A stretch of DNA of 64,000 nucleotides from Streptomyces caeruleatus (GTDB lineage Bacteria; Actinomycetota; Actinomycetes; Streptomycetales; Streptomycetaceae), in contig NZ_KQ948925.1 of the NCBI RefSeq assembly GCF_001514235.1, positions 373,469 to 437,468 of the forward strand, read 5' to 3'. The notes beneath the pieces are model-generated. The model saw only the letters and a program-made list of their open reading frames with translations, was not told the origin of the DNA and did no database searches. Positions 27,125-35,197 of the stretch are shown here, in pieces. Every line of letters starts with the position of its first letter. The first letter of the stretch is position 1. The translations under genes and the position numbers were made by a program.

Positions 27125-29521
27125 TCAGTCGTGGATGACCAGGCGGCCCGTCTGGCCCGGTTCCAGGGACACGCCGCGGCCCGGGAGGCGAACGTCGATG
27201 GGAGAGGCGTCGGAGGACGGGACCTCGATCTCCAGCAGGCCGCGTTCCAGACGCAGCCGCATGCCCCAGTGGCCCTGGTAGCGCAGCGGGAAGCCGTAGG
27301 AGGACAGCTCGGGCAGGGGTACGGGGTCCAGCCACAGGGCGCCGCCCCGGGTCTCCAGACCGGTCAGGCCGCGCTGGACGAGGTCGAGGGTGCCGGCCAT
27401 GGCGCCCAGGTGGATGCCCTCGCCGGTGGTGCCGCCCTGTACGTCGGCGATGTCGCCCTGGAGAGCCTCCTGGCAGAACTTCCACGCCTCGCTGCGCCGG
27501 CACCGGGCGAGCACCCAGCCGTGGACCAGGCCGCTGAGGGTGGAGCCGTGGCTGGTGCGGTGCATGTAGTACTCAAGGGTGCGCCGCCAGGTGTCCTCGT
27601 CCAGCCGCACCCCCAACCGGTGGAACAGGCCTCCGAGTTCGGCTGGTGCGAAGAGGTATCCGAGCATCAGGACGTCGGCCTGTTTGGACGCCTTGTAGCG
27701 GTTGACGGTGTCGCCCTCCGCCTCCAGGATCCGGTCCAGTCGCCGGATGTCGCCGTAGCTCTCGCGGTAGCCGTTCCAGTCGAGTTCGGCGAGGTCTGCG
27801 TAGCCCGCGAACTGGCTGATGACGTCGTCGTGGAAGGGCACGTGGAGGGTGCGCGAGACGTCCTCCCACAGTTCGAGTTCACCCGCGTCGAGGCCGGTGC
27901 GCTCGGCGAGTTCGCGGCGGCGGGGCTCGGGCAGGGTGTCGAGCAGTTCCAGGGTGCGGGCCAGCACCCAGGCCGCGGTGACGTTGGTGTAGGCGTTGTC
28001 GTCCAGGCCGGGCACCGCCGCGTCCGGGTACGCCTCGTGGTACTCGTCCGGTCCCACCACGCCCTTGATGCGGTACCGGCCGAGGCTCCCGTCGTGCACG
28101 GCCTTGTCGGCCCAGAAGCGGGCGATCTGCAACAGCATCTCGGCGCCCTTGGTGTGCAGGAACTCCATGTCGCCGCTCGCCTCGCAGTACTGCCACACGT
28201 TGTACGCGACGGCCGAGCCGACATGGTGCTGAAGATGGGAGTGGTCCGGCAGCCAGCGTCCCGAACGCGGGTTGAGATGGAGCTGCTGGGTCTCCTCGCG
28301 TCCGTCGCTGCCGCTCTGCCAGGGGTACATCGCGCCCCGGTGGCCCGCCGCCCGGGCCGAGGTGCAGGCCTGTTCGAGGCGTCGGTGACGGTGGCGGAGC
28401 AGGGCCCGGGAGACCTCCGGGAAGTGCAGGTTCAGGTACGGCAGGACGAAGAGCTCGTCCCAGAAGACATGACCGCGATAGGCCTCGCCGTGCAGTCCCC
28501 GGGCCGGTACGCCGACGTCCAGGTCGGCGGTGTGCGGGGAGAGGGTCTGCAGGACGTGGAAGAGGTGCAGCCGCAGGATGCGGCCCGACTCGCCGGGCAC
28601 GTCGAGTGCGGCGCGGCGCCAGAGCTGGTCCCAGGCCGTGAGGTGCGAGGCGACCAGCGCGTCGAAGCCGGGTGCCCGGCCCACCCGGTCGACGGCGGCG
28701 TGCAGCGGGTCGCTGATGGCCGGGTCGCGGGAGGTGTGCAGGGCCACGGTCTTGTCGACGGTGACGGTCTCGCCGGGGGCGAGGTCGACGGTCAGCTTCT
28801 GGAGGGCGTACGGCCGTTCATGGCGCGCCGTGACAGGTACGTCGGCGGTCAGCCGGGAGGCGATGCCGATCCGGATGTCGGAGGTACGGGTGCGGCAGCG
28901 CAGCCAGACCGTGTCCGGGGCGGCGGTGCCGGTGTGGACGTGGGTCAGATGGCGGCCGTCGAGGTCCCGGTAGCGCGCCACACCGGAGTTGGTGACACCA
29001 CCGTCGAGGGCCGCCTCCACCTCCAGCGGGCCGGAGAGTTGCTCGGCGGTGAACTCGGTGCGCAGGGCGGCGAGATGGGGATCGGCCATGTGCGCCATCC
29101 GATGCTGGCGTACGGTCAGGACGCGGTCGTCGCCCAGGTCGTACCGCGTCCGGCGCTCCAGCAGGCCCGCGGCCAGGTGCAGCATCTGCCGGTGGTCGAG
29201 GACGTGCGCGGTGTCCGGCGTGATCCAGTGCCCGCCGGGGAGACGGAACCGCAGGGGCAGCCAGTTCGGGACATTGACCATGTCCTCGTTCTCCACACGG
29301 CGGCCGGCCACCTCGGAAGTGAGCCGGTTGTAGATGCCGGCCACATACGTCCCCGGGTAGTGGACGTCGTCGGCTGCGCACTCGGGCAGCGCGCCCCGGG
29401 TGGCGAAGTAGCCGTTGCCGAGCGTGCACAGCGACTCCCGGAGGCGTTCGTCGGCGGGCTTGTAGCCCTCGTACTCCCAGCTCCAGCCCGTACCCTCGGC
29501 CTCCCCGCTCCGGTCCGTCAC
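27125..29521 (-). CDS. Glycoside hydrolase family 65 disaccharide phosphorylase
   Basis: 798-residue GH65 enzyme, which splits an alpha-glucoside (trehalose, maltose, kojibiose or nigerose) with phosphate to beta-glucose 1-phosphate and glucose. The N-terminal beta-sandwich, the (alpha/alpha)6 barrel core and the small C-terminal domain are complete. The general acid is Glu493 in GVVGPDEYHEAYPDA; phosphate-binding HGSTLS follows in MHRTSHGSTLSGLVHGW. The start GTG 29521 forms a GTGA overlap with the beta-phosphoglucomutase stop; together they convert the disaccharide to glucose 6-phosphate without ATP for half the glucose. Substrate among GH65 members cannot be fixed by eye. Confidence 0.92.
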   Translation of the reverse strand: MTDRSGEAEGTGWSWEYEGYKPADERLRESLCTLGNGYFATRGALPECAADDVHYPGTYVAGIYNRLTSEVAGRRVENEDMVNVPNWLPLRFRLPGGHWITPDTAHVLDHRQMLHLAAGLLERRTRYDLGDDRVLTVRQHRMAHMADPHLAALRTEFTAEQLSGPLEVEAALDGGVTNSGVARYRDLDGRHLTHVHTGTAAPDTVWLRCRTRTSDIRIGIASRLTADVPVTARHERPYALQKLTVDLAPGETVTVDKTVALHTSRDPAISDPLHAAVDRVGRAPGFDALVASHLTAWDQLWRRAALDVPGESGRILRLHLFHVLQTLSPHTADLDVGVPARGLHGEAYRGHVFWDELFVLPYLNLHFPEVSRALLRHRHRRLEQACTSARAAGHRGAMYPWQSGSDGREETQQLHLNPRSGRWLPDHSHLQHHVGSAVAYNVWQYCEASGDMEFLHTKGAEMLLQIARFWADKAVHDGSLGRYRIKGVVGPDEYHEAYPDAAVPGLDDNAYTNVTAAWVLARTLELLDTLPEPRRRELAERTGLDAGELELWEDVSRTLHVPFHDDVISQFAGYADLAELDWNGYRESYGDIRRLDRILEAEGDTVNRYKASKQADVLMLGYLFAPAELGGLFHRLGVRLDEDTWRRTLEYYMHRTSHGSTLSGLVHGWVLARCRRSEAWKFCQEALQGDIADVQGGTTGEGIHLGAMAGTLDLVQRGLTGLETRGGALWLDPVPLPELSSYGFPLRYQGHWGMRLRLERGLLEIEVPSSDASPIDVRLPGRGVSLEPGQTGRLVIHD

Positions 29522-30327
29522 GTCGGCGCTCCTCCCGCGCAGAGTTCTCCGAGGTCGTGTACGACGAGGTCGGCGCCGTGCCGCAGCAGCCGCGCCCCGG
29601 TGTCCGCGCCGGCGGCCCGGTCCACGCCGACCACCAGAGCGAACCCGCCGCGGCGCCCCGCCTCCACCCCGGCCAGGGCGTCCTCGACGACGGCTGCCCG
29701 GCCGGCGGGGACGCCGAGCCGCCGGGTCGCCTCCAGGAAGAGGTCGGGCTCGGGCTTGCCCGCGAGGCCCAGCCGGGCCGACTCGCCGCCGTCCACGAGG
29801 GCGTCGAACAGGTCGAGCACCCCGGCCCGGCTCAGCAGCTCACCGGCGTGCCGGGACGCGGACGCCGCCGCGCGGGGCACTCCTGCCGCGCGCAGGGCCT
29901 TCACCAGCCGTACGGTGCCCGGGTAGGCGTCGACGCCCTGCTCGCGCAGCCGCTGGGTGAAGAGGCGCTCCTTGTCCTCGGCGACGGACCGGACCGTGTC
30001 GGCCGACGCGTCGATGCCGCGGGCCGCGAGGAAGGCCGCGGCTCCGTCGAGGCGGGACCTGCCGTCCACGTGACGCAGATAGTCGTCCCGCACGTCGAAG
30101 GGGCGGCGCTGGTCGGGGTCCTCGGGCGGGTGGGCGCGCAGGAAGCCGTCGAAGGCCACCTTCCAGGCGGCGGCGTGGACCCTGGCCGAGTCGGTGATCA
30201 CTCCGTCGGTGTCGAAGACGACGGCGCGCACGTCACGCAGGACGGGGGCGAGCGCGTCGTCGGACCTGCCAGGGGCGTCGGGCGTGCCGGATGCGTCGGG
30301 CGTGCCGGGCGTGTCGGGCGGGCGCAT
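29518..30327 (-). CDS. Beta-phosphoglucomutase family HAD hydrolase
   Basis: 269-residue HAD protein converting beta-glucose 1-phosphate to glucose 6-phosphate. HAD motifs: VVFDTDGVITDSARVHAAAW (nucleophile and acid/base aspartates), the AASAS motif II serine, GKPEPDLFLEA (motif III Lys) and VVEDALAGVEAG (motif IV). The first 30 residues are a Pro/Gly/Asp repeat (TPGTPDASGTPDAPG), encoded by an 18-bp tandem repeat near 30275-30320. The start is ATG 30327, or GTG 30333. It is the first gene of the operon with the GH65 phosphorylase. Confidence 0.88.
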   Translation of the reverse strand: MRPPDTPGTPDASGTPDAPGRSDDALAPVLRDVRAVVFDTDGVITDSARVHAAAWKVAFDGFLRAHPPEDPDQRRPFDVRDDYLRHVDGRSRLDGAAAFLAARGIDASADTVRSVAEDKERLFTQRLREQGVDAYPGTVRLVKALRAAGVPRAAASASRHAGELLSRAGVLDLFDALVDGGESARLGLAGKPEPDLFLEATRRLGVPAGRAAVVEDALAGVEAGRRGGFALVVGVDRAAGADTGARLLRHGADLVVHDLGELCAGGAPT

Positions 30328-30717
30328 GGTCACGCTCGCCGCGGCGGGACGGCGCTTGGGCAGTGCGCGCGGCAGTGCCCGGCGGGTACGGCATCCAGGG
30401 GATGTCGGTGCAGGTCGGCAGCAGTGAACGCGAACCGCACGGCCTCTCACCTCCGCTCGACGGCTCACCCGCGCCCGGCGGGATCCGCTCATGGGTACCC
30501 GCCAGGCCCGCCTTGTCACCTCCGGCCCCGCCCGGAAGCCGCCGCCGCTTCGCCGTCCGTGCCCGGCGAGGGCCGGGCGGCCCTGGCGCATCAGCCGTGC
30601 GCATGGTGTGCTGGAGGTGACGGGAAGGACCCGGAACGGCGCGGGGAAGCGGATGACGGCCGCGCACCGCGCAATCAGGATCCGCGAGAAGTGGATAGGG
30701 CCCTTCCCGCCTTGTTC
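30328..30717. other. Region without a supported gene
   Basis: About 390 nt between the beta-phosphoglucomutase start and the 13-nt repeats beside the LysR gene. Open frames here have no ribosome site, no recognisable domain and atypical composition (Pro/Arg-rich). It must contain the promoter of the beta-phosphoglucomutase/GH65 operon. I see no clear operator or hairpin. Confidence 0.5.
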
Positions 30718-30782
30718 CTTACCTGCTCTCTTTACCTGCCCTCTTCACTTGCCCTCTTCACTTGCCCTCTTTACTTGCCCGC
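30718..30782. repeat. Five 13-nt tandem repeats at the LysR gene 3' end
   Basis: Five contiguous 13-nt units: CTTACCTGCTCTC, TTTACCTGCCCTC, TTCACTTGCCCTC (twice), TTTACTTGCCCGC. On the reverse strand they are purine-rich (GAGGGCAAGTGAA). The last unit supplies the TAA stop of the LysR gene (30771-30773). Without hairpin symmetry this is not a normal terminator; it may be a slippage tract that moves the LysR C-terminus. Confidence 0.8.
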
Positions 30783-31643
30783 CCTGTCTTCCACCGTGCC
30801 GACCGCCCGCTCGACATGATCGAGAAACGCACGCAGGGCAGGGTGCGTCGCGGCCCTGGGCCACACCAGGCGGACGGTGACAGGGGGCACGTCCGCCAGT
30901 GGTCGGTAGCGGACTCCGGGGTGCGGATGGCTGTGCTCGGTGGCCTCCGCGGTGACGCCGACCGCCTCTCCGGTCGCGATCACGGTGAGCCATTCGTCGA
31001 CGTTGGCCACTTCGAAGGTGTGGGGCCGCTGCCCGTCGGGCCAGAGGTCTGCCGTGGTGGCGGCGGTGGAGCAGAGGACGACCGGCCGACCGGCGAGGTC
31101 GGCCAGGCGCAGGGCCGAGCGCTCGGCGAGGGGATCCCCGTCGGGCACCGCGACCAGCCGCCGCTCCCGGTACAGCGAGCGGACCTCCAGTCCGGCATCC
31201 GCGGCCGGCGCCGTACGCAGGAACGCCGCGTCGATCTCCCCGCGCCGCAGGGCCGCCTCCGGATCGTCGCGGCGGTGCACCCGCAGGGGGGTCTGCGGGT
31301 GCTGTTCACGCCAGTCACGGAGCAGCGGTACGGTCCGGTCGCCGAGCGCCGCCCAGGCGAAGCCGATCCGCAGGGACCGTGCGCCTGCGGTGGCTTCGGT
31401 CAGCGCGTCGTCCAGCTGCCGGAGAATGGAGTGGGCCCGCTCGTGCAGTCGTCGGCCCGCGTCAGTGAGGGCGAGACGGCGCGTGGTGCGTTCCACGAGC
31501 CGGACGCCGACGCGGCTTTCCAGCTGGTCCAGGGTGCGCGAGAGCGCGGGCTGGCTGACGCGCAGCACGGCCGCGGCGTCCGTGATGGTGCCCTCGTCGC
31601 CGATCGCGAGGAGCGCGCGCAGATGCCGTAGCTCCACATTCAT
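30771..31643 (-). CDS. LysR-family transcriptional regulator
   Basis: 290-residue LysR regulator. The winged helix-turn-helix occupies the first 60 residues (MNVELRHLRALLAIGDEGTI, then AAVLRVSQPALSRTLDQLESRVG); the rest is the two-lobed effector-binding domain. ATG 31643. It is divergent from a short-chain dehydrogenase with 70 nt between, the usual arrangement for a LysR protein controlling its neighbour and itself. An AAAT...ATTT imperfect inverted repeat (about 31655-31677) in the gap is a possible site. Confidence 0.92.
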   Translation of the reverse strand: MNVELRHLRALLAIGDEGTITDAAAVLRVSQPALSRTLDQLESRVGVRLVERTTRRLALTDAGRRLHERAHSILRQLDDALTEATAGARSLRIGFAWAALGDRTVPLLRDWREQHPQTPLRVHRRDDPEAALRRGEIDAAFLRTAPAADAGLEVRSLYRERRLVAVPDGDPLAERSALRLADLAGRPVVLCSTAATTADLWPDGQRPHTFEVANVDEWLTVIATGEAVGVTAEATEHSHPHPGVRYRPLADVPPVTVRLVWPRAATHPALRAFLDHVERAVGTVEDRAGK

Positions 31644-31713
31644 AACCCTGGAGCATAAATGCTGTCCGTGAGGTATTTCTCCCGTCCGGTGGATCGGGCA
31701 TAGCGTCACGGCC

Positions 31714-32328
31714 ATGAAGGCTCTGAAGATCCGGAAGATTCTGCTCGTCGGCGCCACCGGCACCCTCGGCACCGCCGTCCACAAGGCTTTGGCCGGCCGT
31801 GGACACGAGGTCCTGACCGTGGGACGCAACGCCGGCGACCTGCGTTACGACGTCACCGACCCGGCACAGATCCGCGAACTGTACGAGCGGGCCGGCCGTG
31901 TCGACGCGGTGGTCAGCGCGGCCGGCTCCACGCCGTTCAGGCCCATCACCGAGATGACAGCCGAGGACTACCTCGCCGCCTTCCACGGCAAGGCGCTCAG
32001 CCAGATCGAACTCGTGCGGCAAGGGATCTCCCGCATTTCGGAGCGCGGCTCGTTCACCCTGATCACGGGCGTGCTGGCACGGGAGCCCATACCCACGGGC
32101 ACAGCCGCCTCCATGGCCAACGGCGCGGTGGAGTCGTTCGTGCGCGCCGCCGCCATCGAGATCGCCCCGCAGCGCGTCAACGCGGTCAGCCCCACGGTCT
32201 TCACGGAGAGTCTCGACACGTACGGGAACTTCTTCCCGGGCATGCCGCCGGTCCCCGTCGCCGACGCCGCGCAGGCGTACGTACGTTCCGTCGAGGGAGC
32301 GCAGACCGGGCAGGTCTACGCGCTGTAG
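31714..32328 (+). CDS. Short-chain dehydrogenase/reductase, short form
   Basis: 204-residue NAD(P)-dependent Rossmann protein. The cofactor motif is LLVGATGTLGTAVHKAL, then VGRNAGDLRYDVTDP, VVSAAGS, and a catalytic zone ITGVLAREP ... ASMANGAVESF where the usual YxxxK Tyr is replaced by Met and the Lys by Ala. That places it among short atypical SDRs whose activity is uncertain. Divergent from, and probably controlled by, the LysR regulator. It converges with the small TPR gene. Confidence 0.85.
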   Translation: MKALKIRKILLVGATGTLGTAVHKALAGRGHEVLTVGRNAGDLRYDVTDPAQIRELYERAGRVDAVVSAAGSTPFRPITEMTAEDYLAAFHGKALSQIELVRQGISRISERGSFTLITGVLAREPIPTGTAASMANGAVESFVRAAAIEIAPQRVNAVSPTVFTESLDTYGNFFPGMPPVPVADAAQAYVRSVEGAQTGQVYAL

Positions 32329-32341
32329 AAGCCGCTGCCGC

Positions 32342-32773
32342 TCACGCGTCGTCCGGGAACTCACCCGCGAACGCGCCGGCCACGCGCAGCCAGGGCTCCG
32401 CCTCGTCGTCACGCCCCTGGCGTTGCAGGGTGCGCCCCAGCATCAGGTGGGCGTAGTGCTCCACCGGATCGCGCTCTACGATCTGGCGCAACTGTTCCTC
32501 CGCGCGCCCCAGTTGGGCGGAGTGGTAGTAGGCGCGGGCCAGCAGCAGCCGGGGTCCCGTCTGCTCCGGGGCCTCCTCGACCACGGCCGCGAGCAGCTTC
32601 GCCGCAGCGGTGTAGTCCCGCGCGTCGAACAGCAGCCGGGCCCGCTCCCAGCGCTCGATGATGCTCTCCTCGTGCGGCACTCCGGCCCCGCTGTCGAACA
32701 GGTGCAGGGCGCCGGCCCAGCGGTCGGGCGCCACTCCGCCGGTCGCCGCGTACGCGTTGAAGTTCTCGGTCAT
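32342..32773 (-). CDS. Tetratricopeptide repeat protein
   Basis: 143 residues with about two and a half TPR units: RARLLFDARDYTAAAKLLAAV, PRLLLARAYYHSAQLGRAEEQL, and AHLMLGRTLQRQGRDDEAEPWL. No signal or membrane segment. It is 25 nt downstream of the LLM monooxygenase gene on the same strand, so the two are likely co-transcribed. It probably mediates protein contacts; partner unknown. Confidence 0.85.
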   Translation of the reverse strand: MTENFNAYAATGGVAPDRWAGALHLFDSGAGVPHEESIIERWERARLLFDARDYTAAAKLLAAVVEEAPEQTGPRLLLARAYYHSAQLGRAEEQLRQIVERDPVEHYAHLMLGRTLQRQGRDDEAEPWLRVAGAFAGEFPDDA

Positions 32774-32798
32774 CGTCTCTCGGCTCCTCTCTTCGGTG

Positions 32799-33905
32799 TC
32801 ACGCCACGGGTCCGGCCGGCTGTGCGCGCTCGGCGTCGCGGGCCGCGAGCAGGGAGGTGTGGGTGGGGGCGTCCGGTACGTCGGCCGGCCGGTTCCTGGC
32901 GAACTCCTCGCGCAGGACCGGGACGACCTCCTCGCCGAGCAGGTCGATCTGCTCCAGCGCGGTCTTCAGCGGGATTCCGCCGCCGTCCACCACGAACAGC
33001 TGGCGCTGGTAGTCGCCGGCGTACTCGCGGAAGGTGAGCGTCTTCTCGATGACCTGCTCGGGAGTGCCCACGGTCAGCGGGGTCTGCTCCATGTACTCCT
33101 CCATGGAGATCCCGCCGCCCATCAACGGCGAGTGGTCGAAGACGGGGCGGAACTCGCGGACGGCGTCCTGGGAGTTGGGCCGCATGAACACCTGGCCGCC
33201 CAGCCCGACGATCGCCTGCTCGGCCGTGCCGTGCCCGTAGTGCGCGTACCGCTCCCGGTACAGGTCGATCAGCTTCGCGGTGTGCTCCCTCGGCCAGAAG
33301 ATGTTGTTGTGGAAGAACCCGTCGCCGTAGTACGCCGCCTGCTCGGCGATCTCCGGCGAGCGGATCGAGCCGTGCCAGACGAACGGCGGTACGCCGTCCA
33401 GCGGGCGGGGCGTGGACGTGAACCCTTGCAGGGGCGTACGGAACTTCCCCTCCCAGTTCACGACGTCCTCGCGCCAGAGCCGGTGCAGCAGGGCGTAGTT
33501 CTCGACGGCGAGGTTGATGCCCTGCCGGATGTCCTTCCCGAACCAGGGGTAGACCGGGCCGGTGTTGCCGCGCCCCATCATGAGATCCACGCGCCCGTCG
33601 GCCAGGTGCTGGAGCATGGCGTAGTCCTCGGCGATCTTCACCGGGTCGTTCGTGGTGATCAGCGTCGTGGAGGTCGACAGCACGATGCGCTCGGTGCGCG
33701 CGGCGACATGGCCGAGCAGGGTCGTCGGGGACGACGGCACGAACGGCGGGTTGTGGTGCTCCCCGGTCGCGAAGACGTCGAGGCCGACCTCCTCGGCCTT
33801 CAGCGCGATGGCCACCATCGCCTTGATCCGCTCGTGCTCGGTCGGCGTACGACCCGTGTGCGCGTCGGTGGCCACGTCACCGACGGTGAAGATGCCGAAC
33901 TGCAT
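32799..33905 (-). CDS. LLM-class flavin-dependent monooxygenase
   Basis: 368-residue luciferase-like TIM-barrel protein using FMN or F420. Seen: MQFGIFTVGDV, the FATGEHHNPPFVPSSP loop, LSTSTTLITTNDPVKIAEDYA, and VDLMMGRGNTGPVYPW. The C-terminal VGTPEQVIEKTLTF block is typical. ATG 33905 lies 10 nt after GGAGG. A 14-bp palindrome sits 30 bp upstream. Operon with the TPR gene; the MarR regulator 0.8 kb away is a candidate repressor. Confidence 0.92.
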   Translation of the reverse strand: MQFGIFTVGDVATDAHTGRTPTEHERIKAMVAIALKAEEVGLDVFATGEHHNPPFVPSSPTTLLGHVAARTERIVLSTSTTLITTNDPVKIAEDYAMLQHLADGRVDLMMGRGNTGPVYPWFGKDIRQGINLAVENYALLHRLWREDVVNWEGKFRTPLQGFTSTPRPLDGVPPFVWHGSIRSPEIAEQAAYYGDGFFHNNIFWPREHTAKLIDLYRERYAHYGHGTAEQAIVGLGGQVFMRPNSQDAVREFRPVFDHSPLMGGGISMEEYMEQTPLTVGTPEQVIEKTLTFREYAGDYQRQLFVVDGGGIPLKTALEQIDLLGEEVVPVLREEFARNRPADVPDAPTHTSLLAARDAERAQPAGPVA

Positions 33906-33934
33906 CGCCCTCACCCCTCCTCACCCCCCCTTAC

Positions 33935-33948
33935 GTTGATACATCAAC
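33935..33948. promoter_or_regulatory. Palindromic operator upstream of the LLM monooxygenase
   Basis: GTTGATACATCAAC: arms GTTGAT/ATCAAC around a 2-nt centre, 30 bp before the LLM start, so inside its probable core promoter. MarR-type proteins bind such short palindromes. The TAGTTGA half reads also in front of the marR-like gene. The rest of the stretch 33949-34237 shows no gene or clear signal. Confidence 0.5.
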
Positions 33949-34237
33949 TATGCCGCTGCAACGCGCCCTCGCGCCCCGCTATTCCCTTCAGCCCACGGGA
34001 CGCCTCTCGCACGGAGGCCGGTGGCGCGGGTCAGCGGCGGGGCGGGTTTCCGCGTGGTGTGATGACGGCGTTCGGCAGGGCCGGTGCGGGGAGGCGGCGG
34101 CCCTGGTGGCCCTCGACCTCAGGGGCACGTCCCGCGTGGACAGCACGTCGACCCGGGGTTCCTCGGCCGGCCCGCCGGCGTCCACGGCCGCACGCACCCG
34201 ACGGGCGTGCCCTGGCCGGACCAGAAGGAGACGCGAA

Positions 34238-34649
34238 GTGAGCGAGCAGACCAACGGATCCGCCGCCCGGAGGATCTACGTGTCTCCCAGCTGAACGGCT
34301 GCGCCTACTGCCTCGACCTGCACACCAGGAAGGCCCTGCGCGCGGGCGAGTCGCCGGAGCGGCTGGGGGTTCTGCCGGCCTGGCGGGACGCCGACGTGTT
34401 CACTCCGGTGGAGCGCGCGGCCCTGGAGCTGGCCGAGGCGACGAACGATCCGACGGATGCCGAGGCGCAGGCGTCCGCCTACGCCGCCGCCCGCAGGGCG
34501 CTCACCGAGGACCAGATCTCCGCCGCGATCTGGGTGGCGATCACATCGGGGCGTTCAACCGCGTATCGATCATGAGCAAGCACCCGGTGCGGGCAACCGG
34601 CCGGACCCGAGCCTCGTCGACACCCTCCTCGACCGATGGCAGTGCTTGA
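34238..34649 (+). pseudogene. AhpD-like/carboxymuconolactone decarboxylase remnant
   Basis: Decayed AhpD-family gene. The core SQLNGCAYCLDLHTRKALRAG, with the redox CxxCxxxH motif, and the following PERAALELAE helix are intact but in a frame with no reasonable start. GTG 34238 (MSEQTNGSAARR) is in a different frame and stops at 34294; about 40 expected N-terminal residues are missing between. A second break near 34541-34545 lacks one C: beyond it the expected tail IGAFNRVSIMSKHPV continues in the third frame to TGA 34647-34649. So there is at least one internal deletion and one frameshift. Confidence 0.8.
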
Positions 34650-34659
34650 CTCAGTCGCG

Positions 34660-35133
34660 TCAGGACCGGGTCTCGTCCAGCTTGCCGATGACCCGCTCGG
34701 AGATCTCGGTCAGTACCCGGAGTTCGGCCGGCGTGACATGGTCCATGAACAGTTCGCGCACCGCCTCGACATGACGTGGGGCGGCCGCCTCGACGGCGGC
34801 CCGCCCCACGTCCGTGATCACCACGAAGGCGCCGCGCCCGTCCTCGGGGCACTCCTCGCGCACCACCATGCCCCGACCGGCCATCCGGGCGATGTGGTGG
34901 GACATCCGGCTCTTCTCCCACTCCAGCGCCCGCGCCAGATCCTGGTACCGCTGCCGCCCGTCCGGTACGTCCGTGAGATTGACCAGCACCGCGAAGTCCG
35001 CGGGGGACACGTTCGACTCCGACTGGAGCATGCGGCCAAGACGCCCGCCGAGCCGCTCATGCAGCCGGACGAAGCCTCGCCACGCGCGCTGCTCGTCCGC
35101 CGTCAGCCATCGCACTGCCCCTTGCTCGCCCAT
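34660..35133 (-). CDS. MarR-family transcriptional regulator
   Basis: 157-residue MarR protein; the winged helix region is SPADFAVLVNLTDV ... YQDLARALEWEKSRMSHHIARM and the wing EECPEDGRGAFVVITDVG. ATG 35133 has no ribosome site, but a promoter (TTGGTG, 16 nt, TACACT) on the reverse strand would start transcription at about the A of the ATG, so the mRNA is probably leaderless. A palindrome overlaps its -35 region. Neighbours (AhpD remnant, LLM flavoenzyme) suggest an electrophile or peroxide response. Confidence 0.9.
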   Translation of the reverse strand: MGEQGAVRWLTADEQRAWRGFVRLHERLGGRLGRMLQSESNVSPADFAVLVNLTDVPDGRQRYQDLARALEWEKSRMSHHIARMAGRGMVVREECPEDGRGAFVVITDVGRAAVEAAAPRHVEAVRELFMDHVTPAELRVLTEISERVIGKLDETRS

Positions 35134-35154
35134 GGAGAAAGTGTAAACGTAGTT

Positions 35155-35173
35155 GACAGTTCACCAAACTGTC
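35155..35173. promoter_or_regulatory. Operator overlapping the marR-like promoter
   Basis: GACAGTT and AACTGTC arms with a 5-nt spacer form a 19-bp palindrome at the -35 element of the marR-like gene. Its position fits autorepression. Confidence 0.6.
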
Positions 35174-35197
35174 CGAAGGGCGGGCGGCGGTGTCGCG

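Noticed and set aside
26795..29926. Open frame of about 1000 codons opposite the GH65 phosphorylase
   Set aside because: Antisense artefact of codon bias; the reverse strand encodes complete GH65 and HAD domains.
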